NCBI RefSeq assembly: GCF_003938605.1
Contig: NZ_RHWX01000016.1
Span: 33,260-97,259 of the forward strand
DNA from: Brevundimonas sp. 357
Lineage (GTDB): Bacteria > Pseudomonadota > Alphaproteobacteria > Caulobacterales > Caulobacteraceae
Direction: 5' to 3'
Length of the DNA stretch: 64,000 nt
The position numbers and the translations under genes were made by a program. The notes under the pieces were generated by a model, which did no database searches, was not told the origin of the DNA, and saw only the letters and a program-made list of their open reading frames with translations. Position 1 is the stretch's first letter, and each line of letters opens with the position of its first letter. This document shows, one piece after another, positions 51,520-60,688 of the stretch.

Positions 51520-51996
51520 TCAGCCGCCGTTGTGCCGACCCCACACCCGGGTCGATCCGTCGGCGAGGATCAGAACGGTCTGATAGGGCTCGCGCCCGGC
51601 CGCCTCCATGCCCGGAGAACCGGCCGGCATGCCTGGGGCGCTCAACGCCCGGGCGGTGGGACGTTCGCGGAGCAGGCGGTCGATGTCTCCGGCCGGGACG
51701 TGGCCCTCCACGGCGTAGGCGCCGACGACGGCGGTATGGCAGGACGCCAGGCGGTCCGGAATGCCGTAGCGGGCGCGGATCGGGGCCAGATCCTCGCGTT
51801 CGACGACCTCGACCGTCCATCCGGCCTGGCGCATATGGGCGATCCAGCCGCCGCAGCAGCCGCACCAGGGGGTCTTGTAGGCGGTCATGCGCTTGTCCGG
51901 CGCGGCCTGAGCAAAGCCGGCTATGGCGAGGGCCGGAAGGGTGGCCAGCAGGGCGCGGCGTGAGGCGGATACGGCCGATGTCATGGAAACCTTCAT
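51520..51996 (-). CDS. DUF411 family protein, probably periplasmic copper-related
   Basis: A 158-residue precursor with a signal peptide (residues 1-31, twin-Arg-like SRRALLATLP). The DUF411 domain has the redox/metal motif TPWCGCCGGW (near residues 42-51) and Cys/His near SCHTAVVG. Such proteins are common next to copper-resistance genes. It is read in the same direction as the cus operon and is separated from CusF by a hairpin. Confidence 0.82.
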   Translation of the reverse strand: MKVSMTSAVSASRRALLATLPALAIAGFAQAAPDKRMTAYKTPWCGCCGGWIAHMRQAGWTVEVVEREDLAPIRARYGIPDRLASCHTAVVGAYAVEGHVPAGDIDRLLRERPTARALSAPGMPAGSPGMEAAGREPYQTVLILADGSTRVWGRHNGG

Positions 51997-52029
51997 TCAG
52001 CTGACGCACGGAGCCTAGGCCGATGACGG

Positions 52030-52062
52030 CGGGGCCGCGACGTCCGTGATGTCGCGGCCCCG
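52030..52062. terminator. GC-rich hairpin between CusF and DUF411 genes
   Basis: CGGGGCCGCGAC and GTCGCGGCCCCG form a perfect 12-bp stem with a 9-base loop. No strong T-run follows on either strand, so it may only reduce read-through or protect the mRNA end. Confidence 0.5.
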
Positions 52063-52076
52063 GCGTTTCAGCCGAT

Positions 52077-52448
52077 CTATTCCGGGCTGATGGCGGTGAT
52101 CTCGGCGGCGCCGTCCTTCATCACCAGGTCGAACCTGACCCTGTCGCCGGTCTTGACCGTCGCCAGCAGCGCCGGGGGGGTCTTGAAGGCCATCGTCATG
52201 GCCGGCCAGCCGATGTTCGGGATCGGCCCGTGGTCCAAGGTCACGGTTCCGGCGGCCGCGTCGATGGCGGTCACGACGCCGGTTCCGTGGCCCGTCTTGT
52301 CCGCCGTCGCGGCGGGCGCCATCGGCGCCATGCCGGGTTCGGCGGCAGCGGGTTCAGCCGCTGGCGTGGCGGCCTTATCGGCGGGCTGGCCGCAGGCGGC
52401 GAGCAGGGCGGCTGAAGCCAGGGCGGTCAGGGTCAGGTAGCGCTTCAT
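52077..52448 (-). CDS. cusF: periplasmic copper/silver chaperone, CusF-like, lipoprotein
   Basis: A 123-residue protein with a signal ending in a lipobox-like LLAAC (near residue 19). The CusF domain occupies residues 55-123. The copper/silver-binding pattern is present: the [16 protein letters not shown] segment (near 73-88) with His, Trp and two Met. It supplies metal to the pump. The gene overlaps cusA. Confidence 0.88.
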   Translation of the reverse strand: MKRYLTLTALASAALLAACGQPADKAATPAAEPAAAEPGMAPMAPAATADKTGHGTGVVTAIDAAAGTVTLDHGPIPNIGWPAMTMAFKTPPALLATVKTGDRVRFDLVMKDGAAEITAISPE

Positions 52449-55400
52449 GGGGTGTCTCCTTGAGTTGAAGCGATGGAAGGGAAACGTCGACGTCTCAGGA
52501 GCAGGTAAGCCGCGGGGATCACCAGCATCGAGAGCAGGGGGGCGGTCAGCATGCCGCCGATCATGGGCGCGGCGATGCGGCTCATGACCTCCGAACCGGC
52601 GCCATGGCCGATCAGGATAGGGAAGAGGCCGGCGAGGATCACCGCCACGGTCATGGCCTTGGGGCGCACCCGTAGAAGCGCGCCTTCGCGTACGGCCTCG
52701 ACGACCTGGTCCGGCGACGGCGCTGGGCCTCGGTCGGCCAGGGCGTGTTTGAGGTAGATCAGCATGACCACGCCGAACTCCGCCGAGACCCCGGCCAGGG
52801 CGATGAAGCCCACGCCGGTCGCGACGGATTGGTGATAGCCCATCAGGTAGAGGATCCAGACGCCGCCGGTCAGGGCGAACGGCAGGGTCGCCATGATCAT
52901 GGCGGCCTCGTCCAGCCGGCGGAAGGTCAGGTAGAGCAGGCCGAAGATGATCAGCAGGGTGACCGGCACGACGAGCATCAATCGCGCCTCGGCCCGCTGC
53001 AGATATTCGAACTGGCCGGCGTAGGCGACGCTGACCCCGGGCGTGAGCCGCACATCCCGGGCGACCGCTGTCTTGAGATCGTCCACGACCGAGGCCAGGT
53101 CGCGGCCGCGCACGTCGATATAGACCCAGGTCGAAGGGCGGCCGTTTTCGGTCTTGAGCATCGGCGGGCCGTCGGCGATGCGGATGTCGGCGACCGTGCC
53201 GAGGGTGATCTGCTGGCCGCCGGGGGTCAGCACCGGCAGCGCCCGCAGGCCCTCCAGGCTGTCGCGCAGCTCGCGCGGATAACGGACGTTGATCGGATAG
53301 CGGGCCAGGCCCTCGACCGTCTGGCCGATGGTCTCGCCGCCGATGGCGCCGGCGACGATCGACTGTACGTCAGCGATGTTCAGGCCGTAGCGGGCGGCGG
53401 CGGCGCGGTCGATGTCGACATCGACGTAGCGGCCGCCGGTCAGCCGCTCGGCCAGGGCCGAGCTGACCCCGGGCACCCTCTTGGCCGCCTGTTCGACCTC
53501 GGCGGCGATGCGGTCGATCTCGGCCAGGTCCGCGCCCGAGACCTTGACCCCGATCGGGCTCTTGATCCCGGTCGCCAGCATGTCGATGCGATTGCGGATA
53601 GGGGGCACCCAGACATTGGCCAGGCCCGGGACCTGGACGGCCCGGTCGAGTTCCTCGACCAGCTTGTCCGGCGTCATGCCCGGCCGCCACTGGTCGCGCG
53701 GCTTGAACTGGATGGTGGTCTCGAACATCTCCAACGGCGCGGGATCGGTGGCGGTTTCAGCGCGGCCGGCCTTGCCGAACACCGTCTTCACTTCGGGCAC
53801 CGTCAGGATCATGCGATCGGTCTGCTGCAGCAGTTCCGAGGCTTTCGCCGCCGACAGCCCCGGCAGGGCCGAGGGCATATACAGCAGGTCGCCCTCGTCC
53901 ATATTGGGCAGGAATTCGCCACCCAGGCGGCTGAGCGGCCAGGCCGTGGTGGCCAGGACGAGCGCGGCCAGAACCAGCGTCAGCCGGGGCCGGCCCATCA
54001 CCCAGTCCAGCGCAGGCCGATAGGCCCGCGTCAGTGCGCGATTCAACGGATTGTCGGCCTCGGCCGGGATGCGGCCTCGGATCAGATAGCCCATCAGCAC
54101 AGGGACCAGGGTGATCGACAGGATCGCGGCGGCGGCCATGGCGTAGGATTTGGTGAAGGCCAGCGGCGCGAACAGCCGGCCCTCCTGGGCCTGCAGGCTG
54201 AACACAGGCACGAACGACAGGGTGATGATCACCAGGCTGAGGAACAGCGCCGGCCCGACCTCGGCCGCCGCGTCGGTGACGATCCGCCAGCGGGTCTCGC
54301 CGGCGAGGCGCTCGCCCGGATGCTCATGCTCCCAGCGCTCGATATGCTTGTGGGCGTTCTCGATCATCACCACCGCCGCATCGACCATTGCCCCGACGGC
54401 GATGGCGATGCCGCCCAGCGACATGATGTTGGCGTCCACGCCCTGGACGCGCATGACCAGCAAGGCCGCCAGGACCCCCAGGGGCAGGGTTATAACCGCG
54501 ACAAGGGCCGAACGGACGTGCCAGAGGAACAGGGCGCAGACCAGGGCCACGACCAGGAACTCCTCCAGCAACTTGCCGCTCAGATTGGCGATGGCCCGGT
54601 CGATCAGCTGTGAGCGGTCATAGGTCGTGACCACCTCCACTCCGGGCGGCAGGCTCGCCTTCAAGGTCTGGAGCTTGGCGCGGACGCCTGCGATGGCGGC
54701 GCGGGCGTTCTCGCCGGAGCGCAGGATCACCACGCCGCCGGCGACTTCGCCCTGGCCGTTCAGTTCGGCGATGCCGCGTCGCATCTCCGGACCGATCTGG
54801 ACCGTCGCCACATCGCCGAGCCGGATCGGTACGCCGCCTGCGGCGGCGCGGATGGGCACGGCCCGGAAATCGTCCAGGTCGGTCAGGTAGCCATTGGCCC
54901 GGACCATGTATTCGGCCTCGGCCAGTTCCAGCACCGAGCCGCCGGTCTCCTGATTGGCGCGCTGGATGGCCTCGACGACGGCTTGGTGGGTGACGCCGTA
55001 GCCGGCGAGCCGGGCCGGATCGAGGACCACCTGGTATTGCTTGACCATGCCGCCGACGCTGGCGACTTCAGCTACGCCCGGCACGGTCTTGAGCTCATAG
55101 CGCAAGAACCAGTCCTGCAGGGACCGCAGCTGCGACAGGTCGTGGCGGCCGGTCCGATCGACCAGGGCGTATTCGTAGATCCAGCCCACGCCGGTGGCGT
55201 CCGGCCCAAGCGCCGGTCGGGCGCTCTCGGGCAACCTGGACTGAGCCTGGTTGAGGTATTCCAGCACCCGTGAGCGGGCCCAGTAGAGGTCGGTCCCGTC
55301 GTCGAACAGCACATAGACGAAACTGTCGCCGAAGAAGGAATAGCCGCGCACCGTGCGCGCGCCCGGGACGGACATCATTGTCGTGGCCAACGGATAGGTG

Positions 55401-55594
55401 ACCTGGTTCTCGACGATCTGGGGCGCCTGGCCCGGATAGCTCGTGCGGATGACGACCTGAACGTCGCTGAGGTCCGGCAGGGCGTCGACCGGGGTGCTGC
55501 GCGCGGCCCACAGACCGGCGGCGAGTAGGGCCAGCGCCGCAAGCAGGACGAAGACGCGGGCCTTGACCGAGGCGCGGATGACGGCGGCGATCAC
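52445..55594 (-). CDS. cusA: CusA-type copper/silver RND efflux pump
   Basis: The 1049-residue inner-membrane pump of the HME4 group. The signature [20 protein letters not shown] (near residues 400-419) is typical of CusA, unlike the DFG..VDG motif of the other pump in this window. The periplasmic Met site is also present ([19 protein letters not shown], near residue 670). It is preceded by cusB with a four-base overlap and followed by CusF. Confidence 0.93.
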   Translation of the reverse strand: MIAAVIRASVKARVFVLLAALALLAAGLWAARSTPVDALPDLSDVQVVIRTSYPGQAPQIVENQVTYPLATTMMSVPGARTVRGYSFFGDSFVYVLFDDGTDLYWARSRVLEYLNQAQSRLPESARPALGPDATGVGWIYEYALVDRTGRHDLSQLRSLQDWFLRYELKTVPGVAEVASVGGMVKQYQVVLDPARLAGYGVTHQAVVEAIQRANQETGGSVLELAEAEYMVRANGYLTDLDDFRAVPIRAAAGGVPIRLGDVATVQIGPEMRRGIAELNGQGEVAGGVVILRSGENARAAIAGVRAKLQTLKASLPPGVEVVTTYDRSQLIDRAIANLSGKLLEEFLVVALVCALFLWHVRSALVAVITLPLGVLAALLVMRVQGVDANIMSLGGIAIAVGAMVDAAVVMIENAHKHIERWEHEHPGERLAGETRWRIVTDAAAEVGPALFLSLVIITLSFVPVFSLQAQEGRLFAPLAFTKSYAMAAAAILSITLVPVLMGYLIRGRIPAEADNPLNRALTRAYRPALDWVMGRPRLTLVLAALVLATTAWPLSRLGGEFLPNMDEGDLLYMPSALPGLSAAKASELLQQTDRMILTVPEVKTVFGKAGRAETATDPAPLEMFETTIQFKPRDQWRPGMTPDKLVEELDRAVQVPGLANVWVPPIRNRIDMLATGIKSPIGVKVSGADLAEIDRIAAEVEQAAKRVPGVSSALAERLTGGRYVDVDIDRAAAARYGLNIADVQSIVAGAIGGETIGQTVEGLARYPINVRYPRELRDSLEGLRALPVLTPGGQQITLGTVADIRIADGPPMLKTENGRPSTWVYIDVRGRDLASVVDDLKTAVARDVRLTPGVSVAYAGQFEYLQRAEARLMLVVPVTLLIIFGLLYLTFRRLDEAAMIMATLPFALTGGVWILYLMGYHQSVATGVGFIALAGVSAEFGVVMLIYLKHALADRGPAPSPDQVVEAVREGALLRVRPKAMTVAVILAGLFPILIGHGAGSEVMSRIAAPMIGGMLTAPLLSMLVIPAAYLLLRRRRFPSIASTQGDTP

Positions 55595-57072
55595 GGTCTG
55601 GCCTCGACGGGGGTGAGACGCAGGATCGTCGCCTTGCCGGCCTTCAGCTCGAAGTCGAGGCGGACCCGGTCGCCGACGGCCAGGCCGCGCGTACGGGCGG
55701 CGTCGGGAAGGTCGAAGGCCATGGTCATGGCCGGCCAGTTCAAGCTGGCGATCGGCGGATGCGAAATGGTGATTGACCCGGGCGTCAAGGCTTCGACCCG
55801 TCCCGTCGTCTGGTGGACTGTCGGAGCGGCCGCCGCCGTCGCGGCGCCGGGCGATCCGATCGGCCGCGCCTCGACCCCTGAGAGGCTGGCTTCGGAATCG
55901 ATCAGGAACTGGCCGGAGGCCACCACCCGCTCCCCTTCGGCGAGGCCGGCGAGGACTTCGCTCTGGCCGGCGGCCTCGCGGCCGATACGGACCTCGGCCG
56001 GGCGGAACCGCCCGCCCGGCTCGGCCAGCATGACCAGCGTACGGGTTCCGGTGCGGATCACCGCTTCGGAAGGGACGACCAGGGCGTCAGTTCCGCCACC
56101 GCCGAGGGCGATCTGGCCGAACATCCCCGGCCGCAGCCGGCCGCCACGGTTGGCGAGTTCGACGCGCCCGGTGACCGTGCGACTCTCGCCGGCCACCTCG
56201 GGCAGCAGAGCCGTGAGACGACCGGTGAACCGCTCGCCCGGGAAGGCGGCGAGCGTGACGTCCACCATCTGACCGGTGCGCAGGCGGCCGGCTAGGGCTT
56301 CAGGAACGGCGGCGTTGAGCCAGACCGTCGACAGGCCGTTGATCTCAGCCAGGGTCGCGCCCGCCGGGACGCTCATGCCAGACCGGACGCCCAAGGTGCG
56401 GATCACGCCGCCGATGGGACTGGTGACGGTGATGACGGTGCGCGGCCGGCCGCTCCGCTCGACCGAAGTGATCAGGCTCTCGGGCATGCCCAGCAGCACC
56501 AGGCGCTGGCGCGCCGCCTCGATCAGGCGATCGTCGCCGCTGCGCCGCACCGCCAGATACTCGGTCTGGGCCCCGCCCCAGTCCGGGACGAGCAGATCGG
56601 CCAGCGGCGCCCCGGCGACGATGATGTCGCCGGGCGCGCGATTGTAGGTCCGCTGCACGAATCCGGCGGCTCGGACCTGGACGACGGCGATGTCGCGCTG
56701 GTTGAAATCGACCACGGCGGTGGCGGTCAGATCGTCCGCCAGCCGACCTTGTCGCGCCGTGGCGAAGCGGACGCCCAAGGCCTGAATTCGGGACGGGTCG
56801 ATGCGGACGCCCGGCGCCGCGCCGGCCTCGTCGGCGTAGCGAGGAACCAGCTGCATATCCATGAAGGGCGATTTGCCAGGTGCGTCGAAATGCTGGTCCG
56901 GGACCATGGGATCGTACCAGTAGAGCACGGCGCGGCCGTCGCCCGAGGCGGCGGTCGGCGCCTTGGCGGCCGGCAGCCATCGGCCGGCCAGCAGGCCGCC
57001 GCCCAGGCCGACGGCGAGCAACAGGACGGCCGCCGCCGCCAGCCGGGCGCGGGGGGACATGAGGCGGGTCAT
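55591..57072 (-). CDS. cusB: CusB-type periplasmic adaptor fused to a CusF domain
   Basis: The 493-residue adaptor has an N-terminal anchor (residues 9-27), the metal motif [12 protein letters not shown] with PFMDMQLVP (near residues 50-80, the heavy-metal-binding domain), the barrel-sandwich and beta-barrel core, and a C-terminal CusF-like domain (residues about 415-490) with [17 protein letters not shown]. So the chaperone is fused to the adaptor, in addition to the separate CusF gene. It overlaps both neighbours. Confidence 0.9.
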   Translation of the reverse strand: MTRLMSPRARLAAAAVLLLAVGLGGGLLAGRWLPAAKAPTAASGDGRAVLYWYDPMVPDQHFDAPGKSPFMDMQLVPRYADEAGAAPGVRIDPSRIQALGVRFATARQGRLADDLTATAVVDFNQRDIAVVQVRAAGFVQRTYNRAPGDIIVAGAPLADLLVPDWGGAQTEYLAVRRSGDDRLIEAARQRLVLLGMPESLITSVERSGRPRTVITVTSPIGGVIRTLGVRSGMSVPAGATLAEINGLSTVWLNAAVPEALAGRLRTGQMVDVTLAAFPGERFTGRLTALLPEVAGESRTVTGRVELANRGGRLRPGMFGQIALGGGGTDALVVPSEAVIRTGTRTLVMLAEPGGRFRPAEVRIGREAAGQSEVLAGLAEGERVVASGQFLIDSEASLSGVEARPIGSPGAATAAAAPTVHQTTGRVEALTPGSITISHPPIASLNWPAMTMAFDLPDAARTRGLAVGDRVRLDFELKAGKATILRLTPVEARP

Positions 57073-58343
57073 TGATCGGCGCTCCCATAGATGAGCGTGA
57101 GCCGCACGGCGTCGCGGGCCACGGCGGCCTCGCGGTCCAACGCCTCCAGGCGGGCGTCGGCGACGGCGGTGAAGGCTTCCAGCACCTCGCCGATCCCGGC
57201 GCGGCCCGCGCCGTAGCTGGCGGTCTCCAGGTCCGCGCGCCGCAGGGCGTCAGGCAGGACCACGTCCCGCGCCCTCAGCCATTGGTCGTGATGCATGACA
57301 TGGTCTGCGAGGTCGCTCTCGAGCTGAGCCCGCAGCGTCCGCAGCGCGGCCTCGCGCTCGACACGGACCCGGGCGGCGTCGGCGGACCGGGCCGCGATCA
57401 CCGGAGCCTGTCGCTGGTCGGCGAACAGAGGCAACCTGACACGCGCGCCGACCGAGACCATGTCGCCGAACATCGGGTCGCGTCGGCCGTACTCGACCTC
57501 GAACGCCCAGTCGGGCCTTTGCCCGGCCTGGGCCATGGCGACATCGGCGTCGGCGCGCGTGCCCGCCGCGGCGTAGGCCTGCAGCATCGGCAGGCGGTCC
57601 AGGGCGGCCCGCAGGGTCGCAGGATCGACCTCGACGTGAGGCGGCGTCCCGGCGGTCGTGGGCGCGGGATCGTCAGTCCAGCGGGTCACCTCAGCGCGCG
57701 CCCGGGCCTCGTCGGCCCGCAGGCCCGCGAGTCGATCTTCCAGGGCGGCCCTGAGGCGGACGGGCGCCAGCCCCGTCGCCGGCCGGTCGGCGCCCGAGGC
57801 GACGCCGGCGGGGGCGGCCTCCCACAGCGGCTCCAGGGTCGCCAGGACCTCTTCGACCGCGCGGCGCTTGCGGTCGGCGTAGTGCAGGTCGATCCAGGCC
57901 AGCCCCGCCGCGAGGCGGACGTCGCGCCGGGCGATGCCCGCCCGGGCCTCGGCCACGCCGATGTCGGCGTCGGCGACCGCGCGTTCGGCGCGCCGCCGCT
58001 CGCCGCTCGGCACGCTCTGCATCAGGCCGATGCGGGCCATGGTCATCTCGTCGTCGCCGAAGCGGCCGGCCATCGGACCCGACACCGGAAAATTGTCGAC
58101 GCCGAAGGTCAACTCCGGGTCCGGCAGTCGTCCGGCCGCGTCGGCGCCGGAGCGGGCGGCTGCGACCTCCAGGTCGCTGGCTCTCAGATCCGGCGCCGAC
58201 TCGGCCCGGGTCAGGGCCTGGTCGAACGTAAGGGGGTCGGCGAGGGCGGGCCCGGACGCGTGGAGCAGGGCGATCAGGCTCGCCGCGAGGCCGGCGCGGC
58301 GCGGCGCGACGCCTGGCGCGGTCGGCCAAATGGGGTTCGACAT
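57069..58343 (-). CDS. cusC: outer-membrane factor of the cus pump (TolC family)
   Basis: A 424-residue TolC-type channel. The signal peptide (residues 1-35, ending GPALADP) is followed by the two coiled helical repeats of the family. It is shorter than CusC of E. coli and lacks an obvious lipobox. Being in the cus unit and overlapping cusB shows which pump it serves. Confidence 0.85.
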   Translation of the reverse strand: MSNPIWPTAPGVAPRRAGLAASLIALLHASGPALADPLTFDQALTRAESAPDLRASDLEVAAARSGADAAGRLPDPELTFGVDNFPVSGPMAGRFGDDEMTMARIGLMQSVPSGERRRAERAVADADIGVAEARAGIARRDVRLAAGLAWIDLHYADRKRRAVEEVLATLEPLWEAAPAGVASGADRPATGLAPVRLRAALEDRLAGLRADEARARAEVTRWTDDPAPTTAGTPPHVEVDPATLRAALDRLPMLQAYAAAGTRADADVAMAQAGQRPDWAFEVEYGRRDPMFGDMVSVGARVRLPLFADQRQAPVIAARSADAARVRVEREAALRTLRAQLESDLADHVMHHDQWLRARDVVLPDALRRADLETASYGAGRAGIGEVLEAFTAVADARLEALDREAAVARDAVRLTLIYGSADQ

Positions 58344-58435
58344 GGGTCAAGGTCCGAAAGTTGACGAGGCTCGAGCGAGCGCGACGGACGGCGGCGCGAC
58401 GCCAGACGGCGTCGGCAGTCGTTCAGGGCGTGGCT

Positions 58436-58819
58436 TCAGGCCTGGGGCTTTGGAGGACCTTGCAGCGGCCGCGGACCGACTCCGTCGCGGTCGGTGTCGG
58501 CCGGACGCAGGACGGCCAGACGATGTGGGGGAAACGGGGCGGCCAGCGCCGCCGGGCCGGGGAAGGGAACGGCCAGGCCGGCGCAGCCGACCTTGGCGAG
58601 GCAGGCGGAGCTCATGTCCCGGCACGGCGCCTTGGACTTGGAGGACGGGTCAGAAACCGGCGCGGCCGTTTCGGGGCAGTCCGGACAGCAGTCCGACATG
58701 TCCATCGTGGTCGCCGTCGCCGGCGTCATCGGGGGCGAAGGGGTCGCATGCGCCGTCGTCTGACCGACGAAGCCGGTCAGGGCCAAGGCGACGAGAAGGG
58801 AGCGGATCAGGGCCCACAT
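58436..58819 (-). CDS. small secreted Cys/Met-rich protein at the head of the cus unit
   Basis: A 127-residue protein with an N-terminal signal (residues 1-25). The next part has MDMSDCCPDCPETA and further cysteines (APCRDMSSACLAKVGC, near residues 66-81), so about seven Cys and several Met within 50 residues. The C-terminal part is Pro/Arg-rich. No known family. The copper/silver context and soft-metal ligands suggest a periplasmic metal-binding role. A further in-frame upstream start lacks a signal. Confidence 0.6.
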   Translation of the reverse strand: MWALIRSLLVALALTGFVGQTTAHATPSPPMTPATATTMDMSDCCPDCPETAAPVSDPSSKSKAPCRDMSSACLAKVGCAGLAVPFPGPAALAAPFPPHRLAVLRPADTDRDGVGPRPLQGPPKPQA

Positions 58820-58853
58820 GCGAACCCGACTAGGCTCCTCACGCCATGCCGAG

Positions 58854-59294
58854 TCAAGATCGACGGGTCTGGAGCAAGGCCCTCGCCGGCTCCGATGAGC
58901 CGAGTTCGGCGATGACCGGGCAGTGGATTCGCCGGCCCGCCTCGCAGGCGTCGACCGCTTGCTGGAGCACACCCCGCAATCTTTGAAGGTCGGCGATCCT
59001 GGCGTCGATGCCGGCGACATGCTCGCTCGCAAGGTCCCTGATCTGGGCGCAGGCTTGCAGGCCCGGTTCGCTAAGCGCGATCAGCTTGCGAATGGCGTCG
59101 ACGCCGAATCCCAGCTCCCGCGAGCGGCGAATGAACCGCAGCCTCTCGAGATGTTCGGGGTCATAGCTGCGGTGGCCGCCGCGGGTGCGGCCCGGCTTCG
59201 GCATCAGGCCGATGCCTTCGTAGTAGCGCACCGTTTCGAGGTTCACGCCGGCGCCCGCCGCCAACTTTCCGATCGTCAAGACACTCGCCGACAT
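58854..59294 (-). CDS. merR: MerR family regulator (mercury/thiophilic-metal type)
   Basis: A 146-residue activator. The winged helix reads LTIGKLAAGAGVNLETVRYYE (split as LTIGKLAAGAG and VNLETVRYYE). The three metal-site cysteines are in place: QACAQIRD (near residue 81) and the pair ACEAGRRIHC (near 116-125), similar to the MerR mercury site. It is divergent from a MerT-like gene, and the spacer between carries a palindrome. It could also act on the cus genes that follow on its own strand. Confidence 0.8.
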   Translation of the reverse strand: MSASVLTIGKLAAGAGVNLETVRYYEGIGLMPKPGRTRGGHRSYDPEHLERLRFIRRSRELGFGVDAIRKLIALSEPGLQACAQIRDLASEHVAGIDARIADLQRLRGVLQQAVDACEAGRRIHCPVIAELGSSEPARALLQTRRS

Positions 59295-59300
59295 TTCCGC

Positions 59301-59331
59301 TTGATCCCGTAGCCGCTACGGGTTGCATCCT
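59301..59331 (+). promoter_or_regulatory. MerR-type promoter/operator for the MerT-like gene
   Basis: TTGATC (59301-59306) and CATCCT (59326-59331) are 19 bp apart, with the palindrome CCCGTAG-CCG-CTACGGG (59306-59322) between. The layout equals that of the promoter at 40298-40328; the -10 box is poorer. Confidence 0.65.
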
Positions 59332-59357
59332 AGCGATCGATCGAGCGAGGGAAAGCC

Positions 59358-59747
59358 ATGGACGCGCCAGAAAACAAAAACGGAAACGTTCCGGAGATGG
59401 CGGTCAGCGTGTCAGCCGCCGCCGGCGCCGCCGCGTCCCTGTTCGCTTGGGCCGCCTGTTGCGTCCTGCCGCTCGCGCTCTCGCTCGCAGGGGTCACGTT
59501 CGCGGGAGCGGCGGTGATCGCCGGGATGCGCGGCTGGCTGACGCTCGTCGCGATCGCGGCCTTGCTCGCAGGATGGGCGCTTCACTGGCGGCGGCGCCAG
59601 CGATGTCGCCGCGATGCGTCGTGCCGGCGGCCGTCGCGTGTGGCGTTCTGGCTGCTCGTGGCGGCCACGGTGCTGGTCACGCTGTCTCTGGCCTGGCAAC
59701 CCATCATCGAGCCGTGGGCGCTGCCCCGCCTGGCGGTGGCCCGATGA
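59358..59747 (+). CDS. MerT-like mercuric/thiophilic-metal transporter
   Basis: A 129-residue membrane protein with three hydrophobic segments (residues 14-43, 45-68 and 92-112). The vicinal cysteines in the first helix (AACCVLPLAL, near residues 32-41) are the hallmark of MerT, and two more cysteines lie in the loop (RCRRDASC). MerT moves Hg(II) inward to the reductase. Here neither merP nor merA is in the window, so the exact substrate is open. Confidence 0.65.
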   Translation: MDAPENKNGNVPEMAVSVSAAAGAAASLFAWAACCVLPLALSLAGVTFAGAAVIAGMRGWLTLVAIAALLAGWALHWRRRQRCRRDASCRRPSRVAFWLLVAATVLVTLSLAWQPIIEPWALPRLAVAR

Positions 59748-59962
59748 CGGCCGCGGTGGAGTTGCAGTCCACGCTGGTGTGCCCGCACTGCGGCCACTCT
59801 GCGACCGAGACCATGCCCACGAACGCCTGCCTGTATTTCTATGACTGCCTGGGCTGCGGTCGAACGCTCAAGCCCAAGGCCGGTGACTGTTGCGTCTTCT
59901 GCTCCTACGCCGACGTGCCCTGTCCGCCGATCCAGGTGGATGGAAAGGGTTGCTGCGCTTAG
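59744..59962 (+). CDS. GDCCVxC-type cysteine-rich small protein
   Basis: A 72-residue protein with eleven cysteines. The motif GDCCVFCSYADVPCPPIQ (near residues 46-63) is the GDCCVxC family; some members carry selenocysteine, but here the codons are ordinary cysteine codons. CPHC and CLGC pairs suggest a zinc-ribbon-like fold. The family often accompanies MerT-type genes. Its start overlaps the MerT-like stop codon. Confidence 0.75.
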   Translation: MTAAVELQSTLVCPHCGHSATETMPTNACLYFYDCLGCGRTLKPKAGDCCVFCSYADVPCPPIQVDGKGCCA

Positions 59963-59971
59963 TCTGGCGCG

Positions 59972-60331
59972 ATGAGCGATCACGCAACCCCCAACCTCCC
60001 GTCCCGCGACTTCGAAGCGACCTCGCGCTTCTACATCGCCCTTGGCTTCGTCCAGGGTTGGCGCGACGACGGCTGGATGATCCTGACGCGTGGCGAACTG
60101 ACGCTGGAGTTCTTCCCCCATCCCGACCTCGACCCGTCGACCAACGACTTCAGCTGCTGCCTGCGACTGGACGATCTCGACACTTTCTATGAGATCTGCA
60201 AGTCGACGGGACTCGCCGAAACCTGCTGGGGCCAGCCGCGCCTGCATGCGCCGAGGGTCGAGGACTGGGGCGGCTGGGTGGGCGCCCTGATCGATCCCGA
60301 CGGAACGCTGCTTCGACTGATACAAAACTGA
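59972..60331 (+). CDS. VOC family protein (bleomycin-resistance-like)
   Basis: A 119-residue vicinal-oxygen-chelate protein. The fold shows in the pairing of FEATSRFYIALGFVQGWRDD (near residues 15-34), LTLEFFPHPDL and the late WVGALIDPDGTLLRLIQN. The layout fits bleomycin-binding proteins more than glyoxalase, but some metal-associated VOC proteins are alike. It lies 9 bp after the GDCCVxC gene and probably belongs to the same unit. Confidence 0.75.
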   Translation: MSDHATPNLPSRDFEATSRFYIALGFVQGWRDDGWMILTRGELTLEFFPHPDLDPSTNDFSCCLRLDDLDTFYEICKSTGLAETCWGQPRLHAPRVEDWGGWVGALIDPDGTLLRLIQN

Positions 60332-60688
60332 GGCCGCCGGAGATCCCGGCGCGACAATCGGCCGGGCGCAAAGTGTCCGCGCCACGCCCTTGCGACGCTT
60401 CAGGTCTGGAGGCGCGCGACCGCGCCGGCGACGCCGCCGCCAAGAGCTAAGGGCGACGCCCTCGCGCAGGCCAGGGTAAAGCGGCTTCGCCGCCGGCCCG
60501 GCCGGTCTCCCCGACCTTCCGCGCAGGCGAAGGGCGTCATGCCAATCATCACGGTCAGGCTTGTGCAGGTCGGGCGATCCCCCTCCGGCCGGTCCGCCCT
60601 GGCCCTTGCTACCCCGGTCTCGCCGACGGGCAGGGTTTCAGGCGCGCGGTTCGCGTGCCTGCAACCCTTGCCCAAAGGAGGCAGAGAC
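60332..60688. other. intergenic stretch before the ParB-like gene
   Basis: 357 bp with no gene I can support. It has several short GC hairpins (GCGGC-TTC-GCCGC near 60481) and, at its end, AAAGGAGG, a strong ribosome site for the next gene. It may hold that gene's promoter and a partition or regulatory site. Confidence 0.4.

Noticed and set aside
52745..54613. A 622-codon frame opposite cusA
   Set aside because: Antisense shadow of a well-supported pump gene, with no signal or domain.
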